From: Pseudomonas poae
GTDB taxonomy: Bacteria; Pseudomonadota; Gammaproteobacteria; Pseudomonadales; Pseudomonadaceae
NCBI GenBank assembly: GCA_028869255.1
Contig: CP110972.1
Coordinates: forward strand, 1,803,001-1,867,000
DNA: 64,000 bases
Reading direction: 5' to 3'
Both the position numbers and the translations under genes were made by a program. Position 1 is the first letter of the stretch. Each line of letters starts with the position of its first letter. Of this stretch, positions 47,696 to 56,796 are shown in pieces. The notes beneath the pieces are model-generated. The model did no database searches, was not told the origin of the DNA, and saw only the letters and a program-made list of their open reading frames with translations.

Positions 47696-48628
47696 TTACG
47701 GGTGCTGTTGCAGGAACGGCGCGACGTTTTCTTTGGTGGTCAGCACGGTGGGCAGCAGTTGCTCCTTAGGCACGGCCTTGCCGGCTTTCAGGTCAATGGC
47801 CGAGGCCACGGCCAGGCGCCCCATTTTTTGCGTTTGCTGGGTCATGGTTGCATTGAGCACGCCGCTTTCCACGGCCTTGAGCCCGGCCACGTCGCCGTCA
47901 AAGCCGACCACGACCACCTTGTGATCGAGGTTGCCGACCTTCACCGCCTGGGCGGCGCCCAACGCCATGGCATCCGCACGGCCGAAGAACACGGTGATGT
48001 TCGGGTCACGCTGGAGCAGGTCCTGGGCCACGGCGAAGCCTTTGTCCTGAGCCCATTCGGCAGGTTGCTGGGCGACGATGCTCAGGCCGGGGAAGGCTTT
48101 CAAACCTTCTTCAAAACCTTTGGCGCGATCGTTCTCCGGTGTGGTCCCGAGCTGGCCTTGCAGGACCGCGACTCGGCCTTTGCCGTCGGTGATCTTGCCC
48201 ACGTATTCGGCCAGGGTTTTGGCGCCGGCCACGCTGTCGCTGGCGATAAAGGTGTCACCTGGTGCGTCGGGAGCGTTGCGGTCTACGGCGATCACCGGGA
48301 TGCCGGCAGCCTTGGCGGCTTTGACCGGTACACCGGCGGCGGTGGCACCGGCCGGGATGTAGATCAGCACGTCGATCTGGCGGGTGATCAGGTCTTCAAT
48401 CTGGCTGACCTGGGTGGAGGAGTTGCCCTGGGCGTCCACGGTGATCACCTTGATCCCCTTGGCCTTGCCCTCGGCTTCCACCGATTGCTTGATCTGGTTG
48501 AAAAAGTCGGCCTGCAGGTTGGCCACGGCCAGGCCGATGGTCAGGTCCTTGGCCCAGGTGGTGCCGGCGGCGGTGAGGGTTGCGGCCGCCAGAGCAGTGG
48601 CGATAAGCAGTTTCTTGGGGCTGAACAT
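47696..48628 (-). CDS. Ribose-type sugar ABC transporter periplasmic binding protein
   Basis: A 310-residue type 1 periplasmic binding protein (RbsB-like). The signal peptide is cleaved near TTWA-KDLTIG. Ligand-contact regions are LQADFFNQIKQSVEAEG, DVLIYIPAGATAAGVPVKAA, AVDRNAPDAPGDTFIASDSVAGA (in two runs) and GFDGDVAGLKAVESG, the usual sugar-cluster signature. AGGAG precedes the ATG. The ligand may be a pentitol, pentose or branched sugar. Confidence 0.92.
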   Translation of the reverse strand: MFSPKKLLIATALAAATLTAAGTTWAKDLTIGLAVANLQADFFNQIKQSVEAEGKAKGIKVITVDAQGNSSTQVSQIEDLITRQIDVLIYIPAGATAAGVPVKAAKAAGIPVIAVDRNAPDAPGDTFIASDSVAGAKTLAEYVGKITDGKGRVAVLQGQLGTTPENDRAKGFEEGLKAFPGLSIVAQQPAEWAQDKGFAVAQDLLQRDPNITVFFGRADAMALGAAQAVKVGNLDHKVVVVGFDGDVAGLKAVESGVLNATMTQQTQKMGRLAVASAIDLKAGKAVPKEQLLPTVLTTKENVAPFLQQHP

Positions 48629-48678
48629 GTCGGTGACTCCTGGTTTTATTGTTGGAGGGTGTCAACTGTCGAACAGGT

Positions 48679-49686
48679 TTAACGGGCAGTGCTGGAGCGG
48701 CGTCGCAGGGTGTCGATGGTGACGGCGAGGGCGATGACCACGCCGATCACCACTTGTTGAATAAAGGGCGAAACACCGAGCAGGTTGAGGCCATTGCGCA
48801 ACACGCCAATGATCAATACACCCACCAGGGTGCCGCCGATGCTGCCGACGCCGCCGCTGAGGCTGGCGCCGCCGATTACCACGGCGGCGATGGCGTCCAG
48901 TTCCAGGCTCAGCCCGGCGCTCGGTTGCGATGAGTCCAGGCGTGCGGCCAGGGTCACGGCGGCGATCCCGGCCAGGGCGCCGCTGATGGCGTACACCCAC
49001 AGGGTAATCGCGCGCACCTTGATGCCCGACAGGCGCGCCACTTCCGGGCTGCCGCCCATGGCATATAGATTACGGCCGCCGGCACGAAAGCGCAGGAACA
49101 CCCAGGCCACCACCAGCATCACCAGGAACAGCCCGACGGTCGCGGACAAGAAACCGAAATGCCGCACCGTGGCCAGGCTGGTGAACCAGTCCGGATAGCC
49201 AACGATCTGCCGGCCTTCGGTGAGGATATTCGCCAGGCCACGGGCTACCGACATCATGGTCAGCGTGGCAATGAACGGCGGCAGCTTGGCGTAGGTGATC
49301 AAGCCACCGGAGACCAGCCCTGCCAGCATGCCGCTGGCAATCGAGATGGGAATCGCGAAGCCCAGCGGCACCGCCTGGTCCTGGTAGAGCCAGCCGAGCA
49401 TCATCATCGAGAACGCCAGTACCGAGCCGACCGACAGGTCGATGCCGCCGATCACGATCACCGCCGTCATGCCGATGGCCAGGATGCCCAGCACTGTGAC
49501 CTGATCCAGAATGTTCAGGCCATTGCGCAACGAAAAGAAGAATTCGGAACTGAAGGAGAAGACCAGCACCAGCAGCACAAGGCCGATCAGCGGGCCGCCG
49601 ATATTGCTGGGCAGCAGTTTCACAATACGTGGGCGAGGTGGCGGCTTGAGTTCGGCCGGGTGCTGGACAATAGCTTTGGCGTCCAC
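48679..49686 (-). CDS. Ribose-type sugar ABC transporter permease
   Basis: A 335-residue BPD_transp_2 permease with eight to ten spans. Marks include GGIDLSVGSVLAFSMM and the second-half GGASLSGGVGSIGGTLVGVL. The start is GTG (VDAKAIVQHPAEL), supported by AGGAG at normal spacing. It is the first gene of the leftward operon, 45 bases from a candidate operator. Confidence 0.92.
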   Translation of the reverse strand: MDAKAIVQHPAELKPPPRPRIVKLLPSNIGGPLIGLVLLVLVFSFSSEFFFSLRNGLNILDQVTVLGILAIGMTAVIVIGGIDLSVGSVLAFSMMMLGWLYQDQAVPLGFAIPISIASGMLAGLVSGGLITYAKLPPFIATLTMMSVARGLANILTEGRQIVGYPDWFTSLATVRHFGFLSATVGLFLVMLVVAWVFLRFRAGGRNLYAMGGSPEVARLSGIKVRAITLWVYAISGALAGIAAVTLAARLDSSQPSAGLSLELDAIAAVVIGGASLSGGVGSIGGTLVGVLIIGVLRNGLNLLGVSPFIQQVVIGVVIALAVTIDTLRRRSSTAR

Positions 49687-49730
49687 AGTGTTCTCCTGAT
49701 TTATTTTTTTTGGAGTGCTTTCAGGCGTCT

Positions 49731-49744
49731 TGAATATTTATGCG
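49731..49744. promoter_or_regulatory. Candidate operator for the sugar regulator, left arm
   Basis: TGAATATTTATGCG matches the inverse of the motif at 49981 in 11 of 14 bases. It lies 45 bases upstream of the permease start. The 361-base intergenic region holds these two sites and no gene I can support. Confidence 0.45.
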
Positions 49745-49980
49745 TGCCTGACTGTTAATTCAGATTCCAGTGACACCGTGTCAAAGTCAAGCGCTTAATT
49801 TTTCATGCATGCCTCTAAACCGCTGCTTGCGTCGGCCGCAAAGCCACGGGATAGAGTAGCGCGTGTGGGATTTTGGCCGTTTGTCCGAGGGCTATTTCCA
49901 GGTTTTATTTCATTTTTCAGTGGATCACTCACTTGACCTGCTGGTGGATCGGCGTCTAAATAGAAATATATTGTCACTGC

Positions 49981-49994
49981 TGAATAAATATTCA
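49981..49994. promoter_or_regulatory. Candidate operator for the sugar regulator, right arm
   Basis: TGAATAAATATTCA, six-base inverted arms around AA, lies 53 bases before the transketolase start codon. SorC/DeoR-type operators are commonly AT-rich dyads with TGAA/TTCA ends. Binding by the locus regulator is inferred. Confidence 0.5.
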
Positions 49995-50047
49995 AAGACA
50001 GCTTTGGACACTTTTACCTCACGTGGTCAGCCCACAGGAGCCGCTGC

Positions 50048-50884
50048 ATGAATGCCTTCCAGTACGACGCCCACCAGATCAAAGAACAGGCCCGCCTGAT
50101 CCGGCGCCATGTGATCCGCCTGAATGCCGACTCACCGGCCGGTGGCCACACCGGTGCGGATCTGTCGGAAACCGACATCCTCGCCACCCTGTACTTTCGC
50201 ATCCTCAATACCGGTCCGGAACGCACCGAAGACCCCGAGCGCGATATCTATATCCAGAGCAAGGGCCATGGGGTTGGCGGTTTGTATTGCTGCCTGGCGC
50301 AGGCGGGCTACATCCCCACCGACTGGCTGCCCACCTATCAGCACTTCAACTCTCACTTGCCCGGCCACCCGGTGCGCCAGAAGACCCCCGGTATCGAACT
50401 CAACACCGGCGCCCTCGGCCACGGCTTGCCGGTGGCGGTGGGGTTGGCGTTGGCGGCGAAGATGTCCGGCAGCAAAAAACGCATCTATGTGCTGACCGGC
50501 GACGGCGAATTGGCCGAAGGCTCCAACTGGGAAGCGGCGATGGCGGCGGCCAAGTACGGCCTGGATAACCTGTTTGTGATTGTCGACAAGAACAAGCTGC
50601 AGCTGGCCGGGTTGACGGCCGAGATCATGCCGCTCGACCCGCTGGACGTGAAATGGGCCGCCTTCGGCTTCAGCGTCAGCGAGTGCGACGGCAACGACGT
50701 GGGCCAGTTGATCCAGACCCTGGAACGCATGCACACCCAAACCGGCGCGCCGCAGGTGCTGATCGCGCACACCATCAAAGGCAAGGGCGTGTCGTTTATC
50801 GAAGCCCGCCCCGAATGGCACCACCGCGTGCCCAAGGGTGATGAAATCAACGCGGCACTGGAGGAGTTGAGTCATGGCGAGTGA
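50048..50884 (+). CDS. Transketolase, N-terminal (TPP-binding) subunit
   Basis: A 278-residue protein covering only the thiamine-diphosphate domain of transketolase. The TPP motif is TGDGELAEGSNWEAAMAAA, ending in VDKNKLQ; conserved His residues lie in GGHTGADLSE and SKGHGVGG. AGGAG precedes the ATG. Its 3' end overlaps the next gene by 11 bases, so the two halves are coupled. Split transketolases occur in archaea and in some catabolic loci, including apulose-4-phosphate transketolase of apiose breakdown. Confidence 0.93.
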   Translation: MNAFQYDAHQIKEQARLIRRHVIRLNADSPAGGHTGADLSETDILATLYFRILNTGPERTEDPERDIYIQSKGHGVGGLYCCLAQAGYIPTDWLPTYQHFNSHLPGHPVRQKTPGIELNTGALGHGLPVAVGLALAAKMSGSKKRIYVLTGDGELAEGSNWEAAMAAAKYGLDNLFVIVDKNKLQLAGLTAEIMPLDPLDVKWAAFGFSVSECDGNDVGQLIQTLERMHTQTGAPQVLIAHTIKGKGVSFIEARPEWHHRVPKGDEINAALEELSHGE

Positions 50885-51806
50885 ACATCTGGCGAGCGTC
50901 ATGGTGGAAGCCTTTATTGCCGCAGTCGATGCCGGCCTCGACGTGGTGCCGGTGGTCAGCGACTCCACCTCCACGGCCAAGATCGGCCCGTTTGCCCAGC
51001 GTTTTCCCGAGCGCCTGATCAATGTCGGCATTGCCGAACAGTCTCTGGTCAGCGTCGCAGCTGGCCTGGCGCTGGGCGGCAAGATTGCGGCCACCTGCAA
51101 CGCGGCGCCGTTTCTGATCTCGCGGGCCAATGAGCAGATCAAAGTCGACGTCTGCTACAACCAGGCCAATGTGAAGATGTTCGGCCTGAACGCCGGTGCC
51201 AGCTACGGCCCGCTGGCCAGCACTCACCACAGCATTGACGATATTTCGGTGATGCGCGGCTTCGGCAATGTGCAGATCTTCGCCCCCGCCGATGCGCTTG
51301 AATGCCGGCAGATCGTGGACTACGCGCTGCGCTACACAGGCCCGGTGTATATCCGTCTCGACGGTAAAGCCTTGCCCGACGTGCATGGCGCCGACTATCA
51401 GTTCGTGCCCGGCCAGGTGGATATCCTGCGCCAAGGCGCGCACGTGAGCATCGTGGCCCTGGGCTCGGTGGTGCATGAAGCCGTGGAGGCCGCCGCGTTG
51501 CTGGCGGAGCAGGGCATCCAGGCGCAGGTGATCAACCTGTCGTCGATCCGGCCGTTGCAGCGTGAGGTATTGCTCAGTGCCCTGAGTGGCACCCGCGCCG
51601 TGATCAGCGTCGAAGAGCACAACATCAATGGCGGCGTCGGCAGCCTGGTCGCTGAAGTGCTGGCCGAAGCCGGGTTGGGTATCCCGCTGATCCGCCTGGG
51701 CATCGGCGATGGGGAATACGCCGCCGCCGGGGCCCGCGAGCCGACCCGCGCCTTGCATAACATCGACGCGGCTGGGATTGTGGCGGCTGCCACTCGATTG
51801 CGGTGA
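50874..51806 (+). CDS. Transketolase, C-terminal subunit
   Basis: A 310-residue protein with the pyrimidine-binding domain (FPERLINVGIAEQSLVSVAAG, the catalytic Glu in GIAEQ) and C-terminal domain (VSIVALGSVVHEAVEAA, ISVEEHNINGGVGS). It works with the preceding subunit to transfer two-carbon units between ketose and aldose phosphates. Having its own copy at this locus suggests a substrate different from, or a larger flux than, the housekeeping enzyme. Confidence 0.93.
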   Translation: MASEHLASVMVEAFIAAVDAGLDVVPVVSDSTSTAKIGPFAQRFPERLINVGIAEQSLVSVAAGLALGGKIAATCNAAPFLISRANEQIKVDVCYNQANVKMFGLNAGASYGPLASTHHSIDDISVMRGFGNVQIFAPADALECRQIVDYALRYTGPVYIRLDGKALPDVHGADYQFVPGQVDILRQGAHVSIVALGSVVHEAVEAAALLAEQGIQAQVINLSSIRPLQREVLLSALSGTRAVISVEEHNINGGVGSLVAEVLAEAGLGIPLIRLGIGDGEYAAAGAREPTRALHNIDAAGIVAAATRLR

Positions 51807-51811
51807 ATGCG

Positions 51812-53287
51812 ATGACGAACAACACTCCGCTGATCCTGGCGATAGATGAAGGCACCAGCAACGCCAAGGCGGTGCTGGTCAACGAGCGGGGGCAGGTGAT
51901 TGCCCGGGGGTCGCGGCCCTTGAGCATCAGCCATCCGATGCCTGGGTTTTCCGAGCAGGACCCGCGGCTGATCTGGCAAAACACCCTCGCCGCGATTGAA
52001 GAGTGCCTGGCCCAGGTGGATCGCCCGATCACCGCGTTGGCCATCAGCAACCAGCGCGAGTCGGTGGTGGCCTGGGACCGGCGCACGGGTGAGCCGTTGT
52101 CGCCATGCATCAGTTGGCAGTGCCGACGCTCCACCGCGTTGTGCACTCAATTGCATGAGCAGGGCCATGAAGCGCTGATCCTGGAAAAAACCGGGCTGGC
52201 GCTGGACCCGATGTTTTCGGCGGGCAAATTGCGCTGGATTCTCGATAACCTGCCCGACGGCCATGCCCGCGCCGCTGCCGGCGAGATTTGCCTGGGCACG
52301 GTCGACAGTTGGCTGTTGTGGCAACTCAGCGGCGGCCAGGTATTTGCCACCGACTATTCCAACGCCGCCCGCACCCAACTGTTCAACCTGCACACCTGTG
52401 CCTGGGACCCGCAGTTATTGGATATTTTCGCGATACCGGCGGCGGCACTCGCGCCCATCCAGCCGAGCGCCGGCTTCTTCGCTGCAACCGTCGCGCTGGG
52501 CAGCTTGCCCGCCGGCATCCCGGTGATGTCGATGATCGGCGACTCCCACGCCGCGCTGTACGGGCAGGGCGGCTTCGCACCGGGGCTGGTCAAGGCCACC
52601 CTCGGCACGGGCTCCTCCCTGATGACCCCGATGAGCGGCCCGATCGCTTCCACCCATGGGCTTTCGACCACGCTGGCCTGGCACGACGGCGGCCAGCCGA
52701 CCTTCGGCATGGAAGGCAATATCGTCCACACCGGCGCCGCCGTGCAGTGGGCATCGCGCCTGGTGGCCGGGGAATCCCTGGATGCCCTGACCGAACAGGC
52801 CGCGCAACTGCCGGATAACGGCGGCGTGTACTTCGTGCCGGCGTTGTCCGGGCTGGGCGCACCGCACTGGCAGGCCGATGCACGCGGTTTGATCTGCGGC
52901 CTGACCGAAGCCACGTCCGGCGCGCATATCCTGCGCGCATCGCTGGAGTCCATCGGCTATCAGATTCGCGATGTGTTCGAGGCCATGCAGCAGGATATCG
53001 GCAGCCCGCTCAAGGAACTTTGGGTGGACGGCGGCGCCACGCGCAACCGTTGGCTGATGCAGTTTCTGGCCAACCTGCTGCAACGCCCGGTGGTGCGCAG
53101 CCTGTCGCCGGAAGTCTCGGCGCTGGGCGCGGCGCACCTGGCGGGTAGGGCGTTGGGGGTGTGGCCGAGTGATCAGGCGTTGAGCCAGTTGGAGCGCCAG
53201 CGCGAGCGGTTTGAGCCGCAGGACGACCCCGCGATGGCGGGGCGTTATGCCGAGTGGAAAAAGGCGTTGGCCCGCACCCTGCTCTAA
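51812..53287 (+). CDS. FGGY-family carbohydrate kinase, glycerol-kinase-like
   Basis: A 491-residue kinase with two FGGY domains. ILAIDEGTSNAKAVLV starts the first ATP site. NQRESVVAWDRRTGEPLSP and WQCRRS follow the glycerol-kinase pattern closely, as do GTVDSWLLWQLSGGQV and DYSNAARTQLFN. LGTGSSLM and WVDGGATRNRWLMQFLAN complete the second domain. I prefer the ATG at 51812 (GGTGA five bases upstream) to the GTG that overlaps the preceding stop. In this setting it probably phosphorylates a ketose (xylulose, ribulose, apulose or similar) before the transketolase step, rather than glycerol. Confidence 0.88.
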   Translation: MTNNTPLILAIDEGTSNAKAVLVNERGQVIARGSRPLSISHPMPGFSEQDPRLIWQNTLAAIEECLAQVDRPITALAISNQRESVVAWDRRTGEPLSPCISWQCRRSTALCTQLHEQGHEALILEKTGLALDPMFSAGKLRWILDNLPDGHARAAAGEICLGTVDSWLLWQLSGGQVFATDYSNAARTQLFNLHTCAWDPQLLDIFAIPAAALAPIQPSAGFFAATVALGSLPAGIPVMSMIGDSHAALYGQGGFAPGLVKATLGTGSSLMTPMSGPIASTHGLSTTLAWHDGGQPTFGMEGNIVHTGAAVQWASRLVAGESLDALTEQAAQLPDNGGVYFVPALSGLGAPHWQADARGLICGLTEATSGAHILRASLESIGYQIRDVFEAMQQDIGSPLKELWVDGGATRNRWLMQFLANLLQRPVVRSLSPEVSALGAAHLAGRALGVWPSDQALSQLERQRERFEPQDDPAMAGRYAEWKKALARTLL

Positions 53288-53302
53288 AAACATGTGCAGA
53301 TC

Positions 53303-53336
53303 AAATGTGGGAGGGAGCAAGCCCCCTCCCACATTT
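53303..53336. terminator. Bidirectional hairpin terminator between convergent genes
   Basis: AAATGTGGGAGGG and CCCTCCCACATTT form a 13-base stem with a short loop containing AGCAAGCC. It resembles a compact REP unit and lies between the convergent kinase and binding-protein genes. Confidence 0.7.
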
Positions 53337-53351
53337 AAAGCACAGCAGTTC

Positions 53352-54296
53352 TCAGGGCTTCCAGGTCTGCACATCCTTGGCATCCACCGCTCTTGGCAAT
53401 AACCCCGCCTTGAAAAACGCATCCGCAATCTTCTGCTGCTCACCCAACTGGTCCGGCGTCACCGGCTGCACCTGATAACTGCGGTGCGCATTGGCCGCTT
53501 CCACGGTGGCTACATCCAGGTTGCCCCACAACGGGCCGAGCACTTTGGCCGCCTCCTGCGGGTGGGTTTTCACCCACTGGCCGGCCTTGTCCAACTGCGC
53601 GTACACCACCTTCAACACCTCTGGATGGGCTTTGGCGTACGGCGTGCCGGTCAGGTAATAGCGCTTGTAACTGGCCAGCCCGGCGCCGTCTGCCAGGGTG
53701 CGTGTCGGCAGTTGACGCTGCACGCTGGTGAGGAAGGGTTCCCAGGTGACCCACGCGTCGACTTTGTTGTTCTCGAACGCCGCACGACCATCGGCAGGCG
53801 ACAGATAAGCAGGCTCGATATCGGAGAAGGCCAGGCCCGCTTTCGCCAGGGCAGCGATCAGCAAATAGTGGGTGCCGGCGGCTTTGGTCACCGCGATTTT
53901 CTTGCCTTTAAGATCGGCCAGTTGCTGGATCGGCGAGTCCTTGCGCACCACGATCGCCTGGGCCGAAGGCGAGGGCGCTTCCTGGGCGAAGTAGGTGAGC
54001 TTGGCCTGGGCCGCCTGGGCGAAGATCGGCACCGTGTCGGCGACGTCGGCGCTGATATCCACGTTGCCCACGTTCAGCGCTTCCAGCAGCGGCAGGCCGC
54101 TGGGGAACTCGTGCCACGACACGTCGATGTTGTCGGCCTTGAGGGCTTTTTCCAGGGTGCCCTGGGTTTTCAGCAGGGTGATCAGTGTCGAGGATTTCTG
54201 GTAGCCGATGCGGACGGTTTCCTGGGCGTGTGCGCTCACGGCGACAGAAAAGGCCAGCAACCCGAGTACAGCGGCGAGGGGACTACGTATGGACAT
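53352..54296 (-). CDS. Sulfonate-type ABC transporter substrate-binding protein (SsuA-like)
   Basis: A 314-residue periplasmic protein. The signal peptide is cleaved near SAHA-QETV. The mature start RIGYQKSSTLITLLKTQGTLE, then HEFPSGLPLLEALNVGNVDI, and GKKIAVTKAAGTHYLL and AWVTWEPFL are typical of SsuA-like alkanesulfonate-binding proteins. The ATG beginning MSIRSPLAAV is preferred to one twelve codons upstream. It has no permease of its own and is divergent from a clear paralogue. Confidence 0.88.
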   Translation of the reverse strand: MSIRSPLAAVLGLLAFSVAVSAHAQETVRIGYQKSSTLITLLKTQGTLEKALKADNIDVSWHEFPSGLPLLEALNVGNVDISADVADTVPIFAQAAQAKLTYFAQEAPSPSAQAIVVRKDSPIQQLADLKGKKIAVTKAAGTHYLLIAALAKAGLAFSDIEPAYLSPADGRAAFENNKVDAWVTWEPFLTSVQRQLPTRTLADGAGLASYKRYYLTGTPYAKAHPEVLKVVYAQLDKAGQWVKTHPQEAAKVLGPLWGNLDVATVEAANAHRSYQVQPVTPDQLGEQQKIADAFFKAGLLPRAVDAKDVQTWKP

Positions 54297-54531
54297 GGCG
54301 CGCTCGATCTTCAACGAAATAGCGCTGAGCATAAAGTTCTAAAAACCATTCGATAAATACTTTTTTGATCTGAGCTTAGGAGGCTTTTTGCGTGCTCCGA
54401 CGAATCGGGCATAACCATAGAATCATAAGGTCCTTTCATAATCAGACTTCATTAATATAATAAAAAGCGCTTTTATGCCAGGCGCTTATGCCTTGCTCGT
54501 GTTTCTTTCATCTTCCACGCCAAGGCCTTTC

Positions 54532-55470
54532 ATGACGCTTAAAAAACTCATCGTCGCCGCCAGCCTGCTGTTTGCCGCCGCAGCTGCGCATGCCGAGCAA
54601 ACCCTGGATATCAGCTACCAGCGCTCGTCCACCCTGTGGATTCTGCTCAAGCAAAATGGCCAGCTGGAGCAGCGTCTCAAGCCCTTGGGGTTTACGGTCA
54701 ATTGGCATGAATTCAGCACCGGCCTGCTCAGCTCGCTGAATGCCGGCAGTGTGGATTTGCACGCGGATGTGGCCGACGCCTTCGCGCTGTTCACTCAGGC
54801 CGCCGATGCGCCGCTGACCTACTACGCCCAGGAAAACGCCTCGCCGGGCGCCCAGGCGATCATCGTGCAGGACACGTCGCCGATCCACAGCATTGCCGAC
54901 CTCAAGGGCAAGACCGTCGCCGTGTCCAAGGGCTCGGGCAGCAATTTCCTGTTGATCTCGGCGCTGAAAAAAGCCGGGCTGACCCTGGCCGATATCATCC
55001 CGCGTTACCTGGAAGCCCCGGACGGCGGCGCAGCATTCGCCAATGGCAGCGTGGACGCCTGGGTGATCTGGGACCCGTTCTACGCCACCCAGCAACTCGA
55101 TCACCACGTACGCGTGATCGCCGACGGCAGCGACGGCCTGGCCGACTACAACCGCTTCTACCTGGTCACCACCAAGTTCGCCCAGGCCCACCCGGACGTG
55201 CTGCAAGTGACCTTCGACACCCTGCGCGAGACCGGCCAATGGGTCAAAGCCCACCCCAAGGAAGCGGCTGAAATCCTCGGCCCGCTGTGGGGCAATATCG
55301 CCCCCGCCACGGTGGAGCGCGCCAATAGCCGACGCAGCTACGACATCATCCCGGTCAAGGTCGAGCACCTCGCCGAACAGCAACGCATCGCCGACTTCTA
55401 CTACGCCGCCAAGTTGATCCCCAAGCCGTTGAAAGTGTCTGAAATCACCGTGTGGACGCCAGCACCATGA
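54532..55470 (+). CDS. Sulfonate-type ABC transporter substrate-binding protein (SsuA-like), paralogue
   Basis: A 312-residue periplasmic protein, visibly homologous along its length to the divergent gene on the left (shared RSSTL-LLK-G, WHEF-G-L-LN-G-VD, YAQE--SP-AQAI). The signal peptide ends AAAHA-EQTL. AAGG precedes the ATG. Its stop overlaps the start of the monooxygenase gene (ATGA), so ligand capture and oxidation are coupled in one transcript. The divergent region contains an AAAAGCGCTTTT palindrome at 54463-54474. Confidence 0.88.
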   Translation: MTLKKLIVAASLLFAAAAAHAEQTLDISYQRSSTLWILLKQNGQLEQRLKPLGFTVNWHEFSTGLLSSLNAGSVDLHADVADAFALFTQAADAPLTYYAQENASPGAQAIIVQDTSPIHSIADLKGKTVAVSKGSGSNFLLISALKKAGLTLADIIPRYLEAPDGGAAFANGSVDAWVIWDPFYATQQLDHHVRVIADGSDGLADYNRFYLVTTKFAQAHPDVLQVTFDTLRETGQWVKAHPKEAAEILGPLWGNIAPATVERANSRRSYDIIPVKVEHLAEQQRIADFYYAAKLIPKPLKVSEITVWTPAP

Positions 55471-56789
55471 GCCGTCAAATTCATCTCTCGGCCTTCCTGT
55501 TGAGCGGGCCCGTGGTGCATAGCCATGCGGTGTGGCGCCACCCCGAAACCGTCGGCAATTACCTGGACCCGCACTACTATTCACGGGTGGCCAAGGTGGT
55601 GGAGGAGGGGCTGTTCGACTTCCTGTTCTTCGCCGACCGCCTGGCCGTCGGCGACCAGATGGGCGGCTCCCGCGAGTTCGCCTTGCGCTACGGCGCCCAG
55701 GATGCGACGCGCCTGGACCCGCTGCCGATCCTCTCCTACCTGGTGGGCCAGACCAGCAAGCTGGGCCTGGGCGCCACCCGGTCCACCACCTATTACGAAC
55801 CGGCGCATATCGCCCGCGAGTTCGCCACCCTTGACCATCTGTCCAAGGGCCGTGCGGCGTGGAATATCGTGACCTCAATGAACGACAGCGAAGGGCGCCT
55901 GTTCGGCAAGGACAAGCACCTGGAGCACGACCTGCGCTACGACCGCGCCGATGAGTTCGTCGAAGTCGCACTCAAGCTCTGGAACAGCTGGGGCGAGGGC
56001 GCGCTCAAGCTGGATCGCGCAAACGGCGTGCTCGCCGACCCGCAGCTGATCCGTTCGGTGCAGCACCAGGGCGAGTGGTTCAAGGTCGAAGGGCCGCTGA
56101 ATATCCCGCGCACACCGCAGGGCCGACCAGTGTTGATCCAGGCCGGTTCGTCCGGGCGTGGGCGGCGCTTTGGTGCGCGCTGGGCCGAGGCGATTTTCAC
56201 CATTCACCCGCACCTGGCAGCCATGCGCGCCTTCCGCGATGACGTGCGCGCCCAGGTGGTGCAGCAAGGTCGCGAGGCCGACAGCTGCAAGGTGCTGACA
56301 GCGGTGATGCCGTTTATTGGCGGCAGTGAAGCCCAAGCCCGCGCCAAACGCGACCAGCATAACGCGCTGGCACGGCCCGAGCTGGGGCTGGTGACGCTGG
56401 CCTCACAGCTGAATGTGGACCTGTCGCCCTTCGCGCTGAGCGCGACCCTGGCTGAGGTCGTGCAGTCGCCGCTGATCCACCCGGCGGCCGCCGAAAAGCT
56501 GCTGATGCAAGGCCCCGAAACCACCCTGGAAGAGCTGGGCCGCATCTTCGCCAGCAGCGTGCGCGTGCCGCAACTGGTGGGCACCGGGGCACAGATCGCC
56601 GACCAACTGGCCGAGCTGTTCGAGCAGGGCGGGTGCGACGGGTTTGTGATTTCTCCGGGGTACTTGCCGGGGTCGTTCACCGAATTTGTCGAGAGCGTGA
56701 TCCCGCACCTGCAGCGCAAAGGCTTGTTCCGCAAGGCGTACGAAGGCACGACCCTGCGCGAGCATTTGGGCCTGGCCGACCTCAACTAA
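55467..56789 (+). CDS. LLM-class flavin-dependent monooxygenase (NtaA/SnaA/DszA type)
   Basis: A 440-residue bacterial-luciferase-like monooxygenase using reduced FMN from a separate reductase. Family marks are IHLSAFLLSGPVVHSHAVWR, FDFLFFADRLAV, GLGATRSTTYYEPAHIAREFATLD (two runs), RAAWNIVTSMNDSEGRLFG, and QAGSSGRGRRFGARWAEAIF. Relatives oxidise nitrilotriacetate, dibenzothiophene sulfone, dimethyl sulfide and similar compounds. Coupling to a sulfonate-type binding protein suggests C-S bond cleavage of an imported organosulfur compound. No FMN reductase is nearby. Confidence 0.9.
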   Translation: MSRQIHLSAFLLSGPVVHSHAVWRHPETVGNYLDPHYYSRVAKVVEEGLFDFLFFADRLAVGDQMGGSREFALRYGAQDATRLDPLPILSYLVGQTSKLGLGATRSTTYYEPAHIAREFATLDHLSKGRAAWNIVTSMNDSEGRLFGKDKHLEHDLRYDRADEFVEVALKLWNSWGEGALKLDRANGVLADPQLIRSVQHQGEWFKVEGPLNIPRTPQGRPVLIQAGSSGRGRRFGARWAEAIFTIHPHLAAMRAFRDDVRAQVVQQGREADSCKVLTAVMPFIGGSEAQARAKRDQHNALARPELGLVTLASQLNVDLSPFALSATLAEVVQSPLIHPAAAEKLLMQGPETTLEELGRIFASSVRVPQLVGTGAQIADQLAELFEQGGCDGFVISPGYLPGSFTEFVESVIPHLQRKGLFRKAYEGTTLREHLGLADLN

Positions 56790-56796
56790 GGCTTTT

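Noticed and set aside
54463..54474. AAAAGCGCTTTT palindrome between the divergent binding-protein genes
   Set aside because: Short and low in complexity; no second copy near a related gene, so not called as an operator.
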